Below, piece after piece: positions 28,695-37,018 of a stretch of DNA of 41,202 nucleotides (positions within the stretch are counted from its first letter, which is position 1; every line of letters begins with the position of its first letter). The notes beneath the pieces were generated by a model. The model was not told where the DNA came from, did not search any database, and was given only the letters and a program-made list of their open reading frames with translations. The DNA comes from Candidatus Hadarchaeum yellowstonense (lineage in GTDB: Archaea > Hadarchaeota > Hadarchaeia > Hadarchaeales > Hadarchaeaceae): contig LQMQ01000050.1 in NCBI GenBank assembly GCA_001515205.2, forward strand, positions 1-41,202. Reading direction: 5' to 3'. Both the position numbers and the translations under genes were made by a program.

Positions 28695-28831
28695 TGGTCC
28701 CGCGGGGGAGAGTTTCAGCGGCTTAACCGCGTTTGAACTCCCGACATTTACCGGAATCTCTCCGATTCTGTCGGTTTCAGCGCGGCCTGGGTCTACAGCC
28801 GACCACTCTAACCAGGCTGAGTTACCGCGGG
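28695..28831 (-). tRNA. tRNA-Tyr (GTA) with three introns (37/38, 43/44, 59/60), CCA encoded
   Basis: CCCGCGG TA ACTC..GAGT G GTCGG CTGTAG[17 nt]A CCGAC [22 nt] ATGTC GGGAG TTCAAA[20 nt]T CTCCC CCGCGGG A CCA; introns at 28776-28792, 28748-28769, 28712-28731. Confidence 0.88.
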
Positions 28832-28931
28832 ACCGTTTTAAAATCTGGAATCTCCATTATTAAGGTTTCACCTCATTAAATGCAGGGGCCTTTTCCCGGG
28901 TCCACCGCTACCTCAACAGCGGAAAAGATTG

Positions 28932-28940
28932 ATTTATATA
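28932..28940 (+). promoter_or_regulatory. TATA box of the MBL-fold gene
   Basis: TTTATATA about 20-28 nt upstream of the preferred ATG region. Confidence 0.5.
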
Positions 28941-28957
28941 GCGATGGGTGGATTTCG

Positions 28958-29863
28958 ATGGTGATGTCGACCAGGATCATCTCGAGAAGCGGCTCAAAGC
29001 ACACCCTCCTTCTCAAAAGCGGCATCGCCATCTTGATCCTCGCCACGCTCCTTCTGGTGTCGTCTCCTGCACTCGCTCAGGCAAAGCCAGCAAAAGTTCT
29101 TGAAATAAAGGTCCATCAAGAACCGGGCGGGGTGACCAGGTTTGAGGAATATGTCACGCTGTCTCCTGAGCTAGGTGCCCCTCCAGGATCTTTCTACAAG
29201 GTCAATGTCTATGCCATTGGAGCCCGTGAAGGAATCGTCCTCGTTGACTGCGGCGTCGAGAGCCTGTATCCCGACCTCATGAGGGAAATCGATAAAAGGT
29301 TTCCCAACCGGCCCCTCCTGGCAGTGCTGCTGACCCATGGCCACGCCGATCACGCCGGCGCCGGGCATTACTTCCTCGAAGCTGGTGTCCCGGTTTATGC
29401 CTCCGCGGCCGACGCCTATCTTATTCAGATGGGCATGAATTTCCCCGGGGTACCCAGTGACTTCAGCTACACCGGATACACCCCGACCGGACTACTCTAC
29501 GGTGGCGAGACGCTGTTTGGGCTGAAGGTGATCCCAACGCCGGGGCACACCTACGGCAGCCTGAGTTTCCTCGACACGAAGGGCAGGGTTCTCTTCAGCG
29601 GCGATACCACCCTCGCCTACGCGGAGGACGACCAGGGCCCGCTTGACCTGACCTATGAACTTGAGTACATGACGATGCTGGCCACGGACAAGGACAGCCT
29701 GCAGCTACAGATGAACTCCCTCAATCTATTGCTTGACCTGGTGAACCAGGGCACGGTCAAAGCGATCCTGCCAGGCCACAACAAGGCCTACCACGGCAAG
29801 GACGTGATCCCCTTCCTCCAGCACTCGATCGACTTGGTGGCACAGGCGCTGAGTCTCAATTAG
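28958..29863 (+). CDS. Exported MBL-fold metallo-hydrolase
   Basis: LLTHGHADHAGAGHYFLEAG, PTPGHTYGSLSFLDTKGRVLFSGDT, LPGHN; hydrophobic N-terminal signal. Confidence 0.85.
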   Translation: MVMSTRIISRSGSKHTLLLKSGIAILILATLLLVSSPALAQAKPAKVLEIKVHQEPGGVTRFEEYVTLSPELGAPPGSFYKVNVYAIGAREGIVLVDCGVESLYPDLMREIDKRFPNRPLLAVLLTHGHADHAGAGHYFLEAGVPVYASAADAYLIQMGMNFPGVPSDFSYTGYTPTGLLYGGETLFGLKVIPTPGHTYGSLSFLDTKGRVLFSGDTTLAYAEDDQGPLDLTYELEYMTMLATDKDSLQLQMNSLNLLLDLVNQGTVKAILPGHNKAYHGKDVIPFLQHSIDLVAQALSLN

Positions 29864-30308
29864 TTCCGCCGGTGGGTGACCGGAGCCGCTTGTGCTCAAT
29901 CATAAGACATCGGTCCATGACAGCATCAAGCCCGGCTTTTTCCGCCAGGGCAGCCGCGCTTTCATTGACTATGCCGAGTTGCATCCAGATGCCCCTGAGC
30001 TTACCGTGCTTTCTCTTCAGCTCGATCGCCTGCTTCACGATCGGCGGAATGTCCTGAGAGGGCCGGAAAATATCGACCAGCTCTATCTCCCTCTGGATCT
30101 CCTCAGGAATATCCAGAAGACTGGGGTAGCTTTTTTCGCCCAGGATCTCCTCCGCCGCCGGGTTGACCGGGACAATTCGATATCCGTGTCCTTTCAGGTA
30201 AGCTCCGACCTTGTGCCCGTACTTGGAAGGATCTTTAGACATCCCGACCACGGCGATTGTCCTGACGCTAAGCAGCATCCTCAGCCCATCGTCATCTTTG
30301 ACAACCAT
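29856..30308 (-). CDS. CoA-binding domain protein (YccU-like)
   Basis: TIAVVGMSKDPSKYGHKVGAYLKGHGYRIVPVNP, LRGIWMQLGIVNESAAALAEKAGLDAVMDRCLMIEHKRL. Confidence 0.9.
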   Translation of the reverse strand: MVVKDDDGLRMLLSVRTIAVVGMSKDPSKYGHKVGAYLKGHGYRIVPVNPAAEEILGEKSYPSLLDIPEEIQREIELVDIFRPSQDIPPIVKQAIELKRKHGKLRGIWMQLGIVNESAAALAEKAGLDAVMDRCLMIEHKRLRSPTGGTN

Positions 30309-30322
30309 TGCATCGGCCCGGT

Positions 30323-31063
30323 TCAGGCGTACATTTTCTCGGGCTCAACGCTGGCGGTCTTCTCGTAGTTCTCCGCAATCTCCCTCAGCTTCTCCCTTAT
30401 CTCGTTGGCTCCTGCGATCAATTCTGAGGTGTCGATCTTGAGCCCGTGAGACCGGTTCAGCGCTTCGATGAGAACCGCGGCCCCCTCGGGGTCGGGGATG
30501 GTGGCCATCGCCGGAGTCAAGATCGCCGTGCCCTCTATCTTCCTCGTCAGGCATTCGCTGAGGATTGCCCCGGCGATGCCGTAGATGATCCCCTTTCTGA
30601 GCAGGTTTATCCCCCGGTCCTTGAAATGATCGCACTTGCCCAGCTCGGTCACGCAGAATGGCCTGCGCTCCGTGGGCAGTCCCGGTACCGGTATCCCCTC
30701 CAGAACCAGTATTTCCTTGGTGCCCTGCTTCTCGGCCCAATCGAGGAGCGCCGATGAAATTGAGTAGAGACCCTCCTCCTTCAGCGGGATCTCGCAGATC
30801 ACCACGCAGATGTTGTCCTTTTTGCTGGCATGAATTCGGAAGGGATGCCTCAGCTTTTCCTCCACAAATATCGCGACGGGGGGCAGGTGCTTTGACTTGA
30901 CGTAGGCCACCTCCTCCATTTTAAGCTGGGTTATAATCTGATCCACGGCAATTGAGCCCACCAAGCCAGCCCCGACAAAGCCGGCGATGATCAGGGGGCT
31001 TTTCAGTCCCAGATCTTTGACCTCTACTATCTCAACCTCCGCGGCATCCAGGCCCTTCGCCAT
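30323..31063 (-). CDS. PAC2 family (proteasome assembly chaperone-like) protein
   Basis: SPLIIAGFVGAGLVGSIAVDQII, GIIYGIAGAIL; archaeal PAC2/PbaB-like architecture. Confidence 0.85.
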   Translation of the reverse strand: MAKGLDAAEVEIVEVKDLGLKSPLIIAGFVGAGLVGSIAVDQIITQLKMEEVAYVKSKHLPPVAIFVEEKLRHPFRIHASKKDNICVVICEIPLKEEGLYSISSALLDWAEKQGTKEILVLEGIPVPGLPTERRPFCVTELGKCDHFKDRGINLLRKGIIYGIAGAILSECLTRKIEGTAILTPAMATIPDPEGAAVLIEALNRSHGLKIDTSELIAGANEIREKLREIAENYEKTASVEPEKMYA

Positions 31064-31121
31064 AGTTATCCCAAATTAACATTCACCGGCACTATTAAAG
31101 GCAATCAGTTAACGACGCAGA

Positions 31122-32231
31122 TCAGCCCAGAAACTCATGAAGCCGGCGGATGGCCTTCAGCTTCTCATCCCGCCCGCATTTTGCCCCTTCGATGGCGGCC
31201 CGGAGGACCTCGGTCGTCTTCTGATAGGTGGCCCTGTCCACCGGGAAGGGCACGCCATCCTTGCCTCCGTGAGCAAACGAGTAGCGGACCGGGTCCTTCC
31301 AAGAGGGCGGTTTTCCGTAGATCAAGGCAGAAACGAGCGCCAGCGCCCGGACCGCCGCCGGACCGATTCCCGAGATCGCTATCAATTCCTCATAGTTCTC
31401 CGGCTGAAGTTCATAGGCCCGCTGCAAGGCAAGGACGGTCTGCTTCGGCAGCCCGGTTATCGTGTGCCCCCGCGGCATGATGAGCCTAGGCATCTGCTTT
31501 CCCTTTTCCGTGTAATCGTCCAGAGAGCGCTGCCCCGCTTCCAGAACTTCGGCAAAAAGTTTTTTCGGGCCGTCGCACACCAGATCCACGCTTATCTTCC
31601 GGGCCTCCTCGCTTTCCCCGGCGGTCATGTCCAGCACCGTTTCCTCCCCGCGCTCGCCGATTATTCCCGAGTGCGGCTCCTCAACAAAGCTGTCCACCCC
31701 CTCGGAGAGCCAGTGATATCTCCGGGCAAAACTTTCGTTCATCCCCTGCTGGACCACCGCCCAGTTTCCCGCCTCGTCAACCAGAAAAGCGTGATGGTAG
31801 AGCTGGTAGCCATCCTGCACGCAGGCGTTGTCCACCTTTGCCGCCATCCTGCTGGCATATTTCAGCCCCTCAACTTTGGCGGTGGTGAGGGAAAAAACGT
31901 CCGCCAGCCTTTGAATCTCCAGGGGCACGGATCTCGACACTTTTCCCTTGCCGCCGCACACGGCCAGCCCCAGCTCCTCGGGCTTCAGCGCCTCCTTCAG
32001 GGCGCCGGTGAGCGTCGTGGTCAGTCCCGAGGAGTGAAAGTCAAAACCCACCACGCAGCCGAGCGATTGAAAGAAGAAGGGATCGGCCATCCTGCGTAAA
32101 AATTCCTCCGTCCCGTACTCCAGCACGATGGCTTCTGCAATGGCCCCCGACAGCCGCACCATCCTCTGGAAGAGCCAACGCGGGCAGGACCCGTAGTGAA
32201 GGGGGAGTTCAGCCGTCCCGGTTCTTTTCAC
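31122..32231 (-). CDS. DUF763 family protein with HhH-like segment
   Basis: GTAELPLHYGSCPRWLFQRMVRLSGAIAEAIV..., LIAISGIGPAAVRALALVSALIYG..PVRYSFAHGGKDGVPFPVDR. Confidence 0.85.
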   Translation of the reverse strand: MKRTGTAELPLHYGSCPRWLFQRMVRLSGAIAEAIVLEYGTEEFLRRMADPFFFQSLGCVVGFDFHSSGLTTTLTGALKEALKPEELGLAVCGGKGKVSRSVPLEIQRLADVFSLTTAKVEGLKYASRMAAKVDNACVQDGYQLYHHAFLVDEAGNWAVVQQGMNESFARRYHWLSEGVDSFVEEPHSGIIGERGEETVLDMTAGESEEARKISVDLVCDGPKKLFAEVLEAGQRSLDDYTEKGKQMPRLIMPRGHTITGLPKQTVLALQRAYELQPENYEELIAISGIGPAAVRALALVSALIYGKPPSWKDPVRYSFAHGGKDGVPFPVDRATYQKTTEVLRAAIEGAKCGRDEKLKAIRRLHEFLG

Positions 32232-32314
32232 CCAATCACCCCTGAGAGTGTTATCTGGCCTGACAAGCCCATTTTAATGGTTCCCCTCACGATTTTTCTA
32301 CTTTCACGAGGGGT

Positions 32315-32339
32315 GACCGAAACTAATTGGCCTTCGGTC
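32315..32339. promoter_or_regulatory. Perfect 7-bp stem hairpin (GACCGAA..TTCGGTC) in the leader of the DUF763 gene
   Basis: GACCGAA-ACTAATTGGCC-TTCGGTC. Confidence 0.4.
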
Positions 32340-32353
32340 GCCTAACCTGCCCT

Positions 32354-32390
32354 CCACTGGGGTGGTAAAGGAAAAAATAAAAAGTGGGGA
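32354..32390 (-). terminator. T-rich transcription termination region after the small wHTH gene
   Basis: Minus strand CCACTTTTTATTTTTTCCTTTACC downstream of the stop at 32402. Confidence 0.45.
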
Positions 32391-32401
32391 AAAGCCCGCA
32401 G

Positions 32402-32617
32402 TCATTTTATGAGATGGTATCCCGCCGCCTTTTCCCTCGCCACGCGCTTGGCAAAGCCTTTCGCGACGAGCTCCATCAGTGCGTTGTTCACCATCCCCTT
32501 GGGAAGGCGGGCGGCGCGCATAACATCATCCGCCGTCTTCAGCACCTCAGGGCTTGTCGCACCCAGCTTTTTCAGCGCCTCGTAGACTTTCTGGGCATTG
32601 GGCGTCAATTCAGCCAT
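32402..32617 (-). CDS. Small winged-helix-like DNA-binding protein
   Basis: 71 aa, LTPNAQKVYEALKKLGATSPEVLKTADDVMRAARLPKGMVNNALMELVAKGFAKRV. Confidence 0.75.
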   Translation of the reverse strand: MAELTPNAQKVYEALKKLGATSPEVLKTADDVMRAARLPKGMVNNALMELVAKGFAKRVAREKAAGYHLIK

Positions 32618-32677
32618 AATATCACCTCGATTTCTGCTATTTTGTCGCCGATTGTCTTAAAAACACTTACTGTGGGG

Positions 32678-33556
32678 TTATTTAGCCCTTCCAAGTCGTT
32701 CGGACCGGACAGCTTCTTTGATCTTCAGCGCCATGTCAATCGCCGGCGAACGCATTGTCATATAGCTGGTCGAGATGATGTCCACCCCCGTCGCCGCGTA
32801 TTCAGCGATGTTGTCCGGAGTGATCCCGCCTGAAGCCTCCAGGGAAACCCTTTTTCTCAGCCCCGCCTCTTCAAGCATTTTTATCGTGCGGGCTATCTGC
32901 TCCGGTGTCATATTGTCCAGCATCACGATGTCGGCCCCGGCCCGCGCCGCCTCCAAGGCCTCTTCCGGGCTGGTGGTTTCCACCTCAATTTTTCCCGACC
33001 CGACCCGCTGCTTGAACTTTCTCACCGCCGCGGTGATGGAACCGACCAGCTTCAGGTGATTGTCTTTGATCAGAACTTGGTCGCTTAAGTCGAACCGGTG
33101 CGGTGAGCCGCCTGCCACCGCAACCGCGCGCTTATCAAAATACCTCAACAGCGGCACCGTTTTCCTCGTTGCCGCAACAGTTACCCTGGGGTTCTCCTTT
33201 CTCGCTCGGTCGATCAGTTCCCGCGTCGCCGTGGCGATGCCGCTCATCCGCATCATCAGGTTCAGGGCCACCCTCTCGGCGGAAAGTATCTTCCTCGCCG
33301 GACCCTCCAGCTTTAAGATCACTTCACCGGGAGCAATTCTTTCACCATCACGGCGCACAATTTTTACGCTGACGCCCACCTCCTGGAAAACCATCGCTGC
33401 CTCCCTCACCCCGGCCAGCACCCCCTCCTGCTTGGAGATGACCTCTGCCCTCGCCCGGAGCCTGGGGCTGATGAGGGTGTTTGATGTCACGTCTCCCCGT
33501 CCCAGGTCCTCGGCAAGCATCTCCCGGATCTTCTTTCGAAGATTTTCCTCAGTCAC
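32678..33556 (-). CDS. nadC: Nicotinate-nucleotide pyrophosphorylase (carboxylating)
   Basis: LAEDLGRGDVTSNTL, NLMMRMSGIATATRE, ATRKTVPLLRYFDKRAVAVAGG; GTG start overlapping the nadA end. Confidence 0.95.
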   Translation of the reverse strand: MTEENLRKKIREMLAEDLGRGDVTSNTLISPRLRARAEVISKQEGVLAGVREAAMVFQEVGVSVKIVRRDGERIAPGEVILKLEGPARKILSAERVALNLMMRMSGIATATRELIDRARKENPRVTVAATRKTVPLLRYFDKRAVAVAGGSPHRFDLSDQVLIKDNHLKLVGSITAAVRKFKQRVGSGKIEVETTSPEEALEAARAGADIVMLDNMTPEQIARTIKMLEEAGLRKRVSLEASGGITPDNIAEYAATGVDIISTSYMTMRSPAIDMALKIKEAVRSERLGRAK

Positions 33557-34481
33557 GGGTGGCCCTCCCGGAAAGCTCCAGCATCCTTTCCGTTGCCCGG
33601 CGGGCTCTCGCAGCAATGTTCTCCGGGACCGTCACAACGTGCTTCAGATCGCGCAGCGATTCATACAGCTTCTGCAGGTTGTGTTTTTTCATCTGCAGGC
33701 AGACCGCGGTCTCCCGTGCCGGGATAAACTCTTTCCCCGGAAACTCGCGCCTGAGCCGCTCCACCATCCCTATCTCGGTGGCGATGATGAACCTTTTCGC
33801 CGGAGACGCCTTGGCCCGGATCAGCATCTGGCTGGTGCTGCAGAGGTGACTGGCCAGCCTCTGCACCTCGGGATCACACTCGGGATGGACCAGCACCTCG
33901 GCGTCGGGAAATTCTTCCTTCTTGAGGAGAATGTCGGCGGGGGTAAACATCCGGTGGACATAGCAGTAGCCGAAGTCAGGCAACGGGATGATTTTCTTAT
34001 CAGTTCTCTGCTGAACATACCAGGCCAGGTTTTTGTCGGGGCCAAAAATTATTTCCTCCTCATCAAGGGCGTTGACTATCTGGGCAGCGTTGGCCGAAGT
34101 GCAGACAACGTCGGCTTCGGCTCGTGTCTCGGCAAGAGTGTTGATGTAAAGGACCACGGCAGCTCCAGGATTTTTCGCCCGAGCCTCGCGGACCATCTCC
34201 GGTGGCAGTTGCGCGGCCATGGGGCAACGTGCCTCGGGGTCCGGTATCAGCACCGTCTTGTCCGGATTCAACATCGCCGCGGTCTGGGCCATAAAGTCAA
34301 CACCAGCGAAAACCACCACCCTGCCCTTCACCCGGGTGGAATACCTGGCCAGGTCCAGGGAGTCGCCGATGTAATCCGCGAGCAACTGAATCTCCTCCCG
34401 CTGATAATTGTGGGCCAGAATGATCGCCTCCCGCTCCGCCTTCAGCCTGAGTATCTCCTCCCGCAACTGAACCGGATCCAT
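33549..34481 (-). CDS. nadA: Quinolinate synthase
   Basis: ILAHNYQREEIQLLADYIGDSLDLAR, VVFAGVDFMAQTAAMLNPDKTVLIPDPEARCPMA. Confidence 0.95.
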   Translation of the reverse strand: MDPVQLREEILRLKAEREAIILAHNYQREEIQLLADYIGDSLDLARYSTRVKGRVVVFAGVDFMAQTAAMLNPDKTVLIPDPEARCPMAAQLPPEMVREARAKNPGAAVVLYINTLAETRAEADVVCTSANAAQIVNALDEEEIIFGPDKNLAWYVQQRTDKKIIPLPDFGYCYVHRMFTPADILLKKEEFPDAEVLVHPECDPEVQRLASHLCSTSQMLIRAKASPAKRFIIATEIGMVERLRREFPGKEFIPARETAVCLQMKKHNLQKLYESLRDLKHVVTVPENIAARARRATERMLELSGRATRD

Positions 34482-34519
34482 CTCAGCACCTGTGGAACCT
34501 AGGTTTCAGATGATATTAA

Positions 34520-35341
34520 CTATGTGCCAACTTTGACGGTTTCACCCAGATTTCTCAACGTCCGCGCCGCCGAGAGTGCAGCCAGATAGCTGGTCCGGGG
34601 GGATTCGGGAAACGGGACATTGATGGACTTGGCGATCAGCTCACCGGATTCTCCTCGGGCCCTGATCTCGTGAATATTTCTCCTGATTCTAGGGTCGGCG
34701 ATGATCGTCACCATGGTCCGGTCAAAACCGACGCCGGCCAGGCTCAAAGTTGCGGCAACGTTCACGCTCGCCGGAAAGGCTTTCACCGCTTCACGGGCCG
34801 GACCTGTGAAGATGGTCTTTGGAGCCCGCAGCCCGGTCAGTTTTATCTTTTTCTTTTTGAGGTATTCATTGCCCCTAAAAGCGGACGGTGGTTTTCTGGT
34901 AATCAGCCTGACCTCCTGGACCTTCCGCAGAGATAGGGATTTTACCCCATCAATCCCGATCACCGCCCCGGAGGGAATGTAGATTTTCCTGCCGAGGCGC
35001 CTGGCCTCCGCCCACAGTTCATCGAGGAAATTTTTGTCAGAGAGGGCCCCCACGCTCAGGATGAGGAGGTCCTTACCGGAACTGATGATGCCGAGCGAGT
35101 AATCCCTGACCGCCCCCTGGGAGGCGGCCTCCACAACCAGCTCCGCGCTTCTGTCGCGGTAAATTTCAGCGGCGTCGTTCAAAATCTTTGGTCTGGAACT
35201 CAAGCCGGACGCCAGTCTCTGACTGCAGTCCCGCCTGAGGTCGTAAACCCAGACAACCTCAACATCGCCGGCCTCTCCGGCCTCGATCATCCGGGCCAAA
35301 GCAGTACCGATGGCGCCACAGCCGATCAGACCGACTTTCAT
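34520..35341 (-). CDS. nadX: L-aspartate dehydrogenase
   Basis: MKVGLIGCGAIGTALARMIEAG, YIPSGAVIGIDG, VNVAATLSLAGVGFD; ORF extends to 35371. Confidence 0.92.
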   Translation of the reverse strand: MKVGLIGCGAIGTALARMIEAGEAGDVEVVWVYDLRRDCSQRLASGLSSRPKILNDAAEIYRDRSAELVVEAASQGAVRDYSLGIISSGKDLLILSVGALSDKNFLDELWAEARRLGRKIYIPSGAVIGIDGVKSLSLRKVQEVRLITRKPPSAFRGNEYLKKKKIKLTGLRAPKTIFTGPAREAVKAFPASVNVAATLSLAGVGFDRTMVTIIADPRIRRNIHEIRARGESGELIAKSINVPFPESPRTSYLAALSAARTLRNLGETVKVGT

Positions 35342-35488
35342 CATTTCCCCAGAAATCCCATCTGCTGCCACCGCTTAACCCTTTCCGTCGACAAGGCTTT
35401 GGGACTAATCAGAAACCTGGTTCAGAATTTTTCGGTATCTGACCGCATACCTGGGGAGACCGTTACAAGTCTGCTTGAAAGCTTGCCT

Positions 35489-36979
35489 TCAATGTTCAGA
35501 CGCGTTTTGCAGCGGGTTTAACCCCTGCTCCATGGCCTTGAGATAGGGCTTGATCCCTCGTTTGATTAATCCGATGAGAACCCGCTGCAGCATGATTCTG
35601 TGGACCAACGATCGGAACTCCTCCCTCGCCAGTTCATCGATCCAGTTCAGGTCGTGTTTCACGCAGGCAGCCAGCAACTTCCAGTGCTCCGGGGTCATGT
35701 CGTTGACCGTGAAAGGTTTTTCCTTATCCAGCACCCCCAGCGGCACGAAGAAAAGGGGGACGATGAGTGACTTACAATCCTTTAAGTCCTCCACGAGCTC
35801 AACCGTCTTGATCACATCCTCCTCAGTCTCCCCGGGCAGCCCCATGATCAGGGTCGAGCAGGGCACCCAGTGGTTGTCATGCAGCAGCTTATGCGCCTCC
35901 ACCACCACTTCCGGCCACTGCTCCGGCTTGAATGGAGCCACTTTGGCCCTCATGTGTTTTTCTATGAGACGCGGGGACCCGGTTTCTATCCCGACTTGGC
36001 CGGCGATCCACGGCACCTTCTTATTGGGCACCTCCATCAGCTCCTTCAGCCCCATTATCAGCGCCGGTTTTGCCATAACCGAGGCGAAGGCGAAATGAGA
36101 GATGTAGGCTCCCCATCCCGTGGTCTCTTTCACCTTCTCAAACAGTTCCAGCACCTTGGCTTCATCCGGGATTATTCCTTTCGCCCCATATCTCAGCACA
36201 TCTTCGGCGTGCAGGAGAATTCTGTCAAGTCCAGCATCCAGGTTGACCCTTACCTCCTCCAGAATTTTATCGATCGGCCGGCATCTGTAGTAACGAAGGG
36301 TGGGAACGCAGAACTCGCAGCCCCTGCCGCAGCCTCGGGCTATTTCAACGATCCCGTTTATCGTGGGGCGCTTTATGGAGGGGATTTCTTCCACCGGCAC
36401 CACCTCTCCCTCGACCACTCCGGGCAAACTCTCGCCGTTCAGGGCCTTTTCAAAAATTTTTACCGCGGTCCTTTCCCCCTCTCCGATGACAACGCAGTCA
36501 ATCCCCAGCTCCCTGCGCACTGATTCCTCCCTCAGCTGCCAGGCCCCGGGACCACCGACTATCGTCTTTAGCCCGTTTTCTTTAATTATCGGATCCTGGA
36601 GCAGCTTCCGGAAAAAGACGGCGGAATAGGTTTCCCGACCCATGAGTCCGGAAAAAGTGCTGGAGGCCGGGCCTATCCCCAGCGGGTCGTTTGAAGTGAT
36701 GCCCAGAACTTTGGTGCCGTCATCGATGACCTTGTCCAGATGGTCCGGGTGGGCAACCGCGACATCAAAGCCCCGCTCCAGAAGTGCCGCCTCAATCTTT
36801 CTGGTGCCCCCCGGCGCATATTTCACTATGCCGCCCTTCTGAGGAACCGGCGGGCAGACGACCATCCGGTAAAGCCACTCCGGAACTATTTTGGGAGCGC
36901 AGGCGGCGAAGCCAATGAACTCGGAACCGCGATAGTCGCTCATCAGGGAGTACTCCGCAGTTAACACTATCTCGCTCAT
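35489..36979 (-). CDS. B12-binding-type radical SAM protein
   Basis: N-terminal cobalamin-binding-like Rossmann region, GCGRGCEFCVPTLRYYRCRP CxxxCxxC motif, IMGLPGETEEDVIKT. Confidence 0.82.
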   Translation of the reverse strand: MSEIVLTAEYSLMSDYRGSEFIGFAACAPKIVPEWLYRMVVCPPVPQKGGIVKYAPGGTRKIEAALLERGFDVAVAHPDHLDKVIDDGTKVLGITSNDPLGIGPASSTFSGLMGRETYSAVFFRKLLQDPIIKENGLKTIVGGPGAWQLREESVRRELGIDCVVIGEGERTAVKIFEKALNGESLPGVVEGEVVPVEEIPSIKRPTINGIVEIARGCGRGCEFCVPTLRYYRCRPIDKILEEVRVNLDAGLDRILLHAEDVLRYGAKGIIPDEAKVLELFEKVKETTGWGAYISHFAFASVMAKPALIMGLKELMEVPNKKVPWIAGQVGIETGSPRLIEKHMRAKVAPFKPEQWPEVVVEAHKLLHDNHWVPCSTLIMGLPGETEEDVIKTVELVEDLKDCKSLIVPLFFVPLGVLDKEKPFTVNDMTPEHWKLLAACVKHDLNWIDELAREEFRSLVHRIMLQRVLIGLIKRGIKPYLKAMEQGLNPLQNASEH

Positions 36980-37018
36980 CTACAACCCCCCCCCGGAAAA
37001 TCAAGTCGAGGGCCCCTC

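Noticed and set aside
28383-28736. ORF 28383-28736 (+) and its minus-strand counterpart
   Set aside because: Overlaps tRNA-Tyr and has no recognisable domain or credible start context
28755-28769. GAATC-GGAGA-GATTC as a class II variable arm of tRNA-Tyr
   Set aside because: Archaeal tRNA-Tyr is class I; excision restores ATGTC, and the hairpin fits the inner helix of a BHB
31137-32099. 320-aa antisense ORF opposite DUF763
   Set aside because: Shadow ORF; sense frame matches a known family
33060-34502. 480-aa antisense ORF across nadC/nadA
   Set aside because: Shadow ORF over two clear metabolic genes
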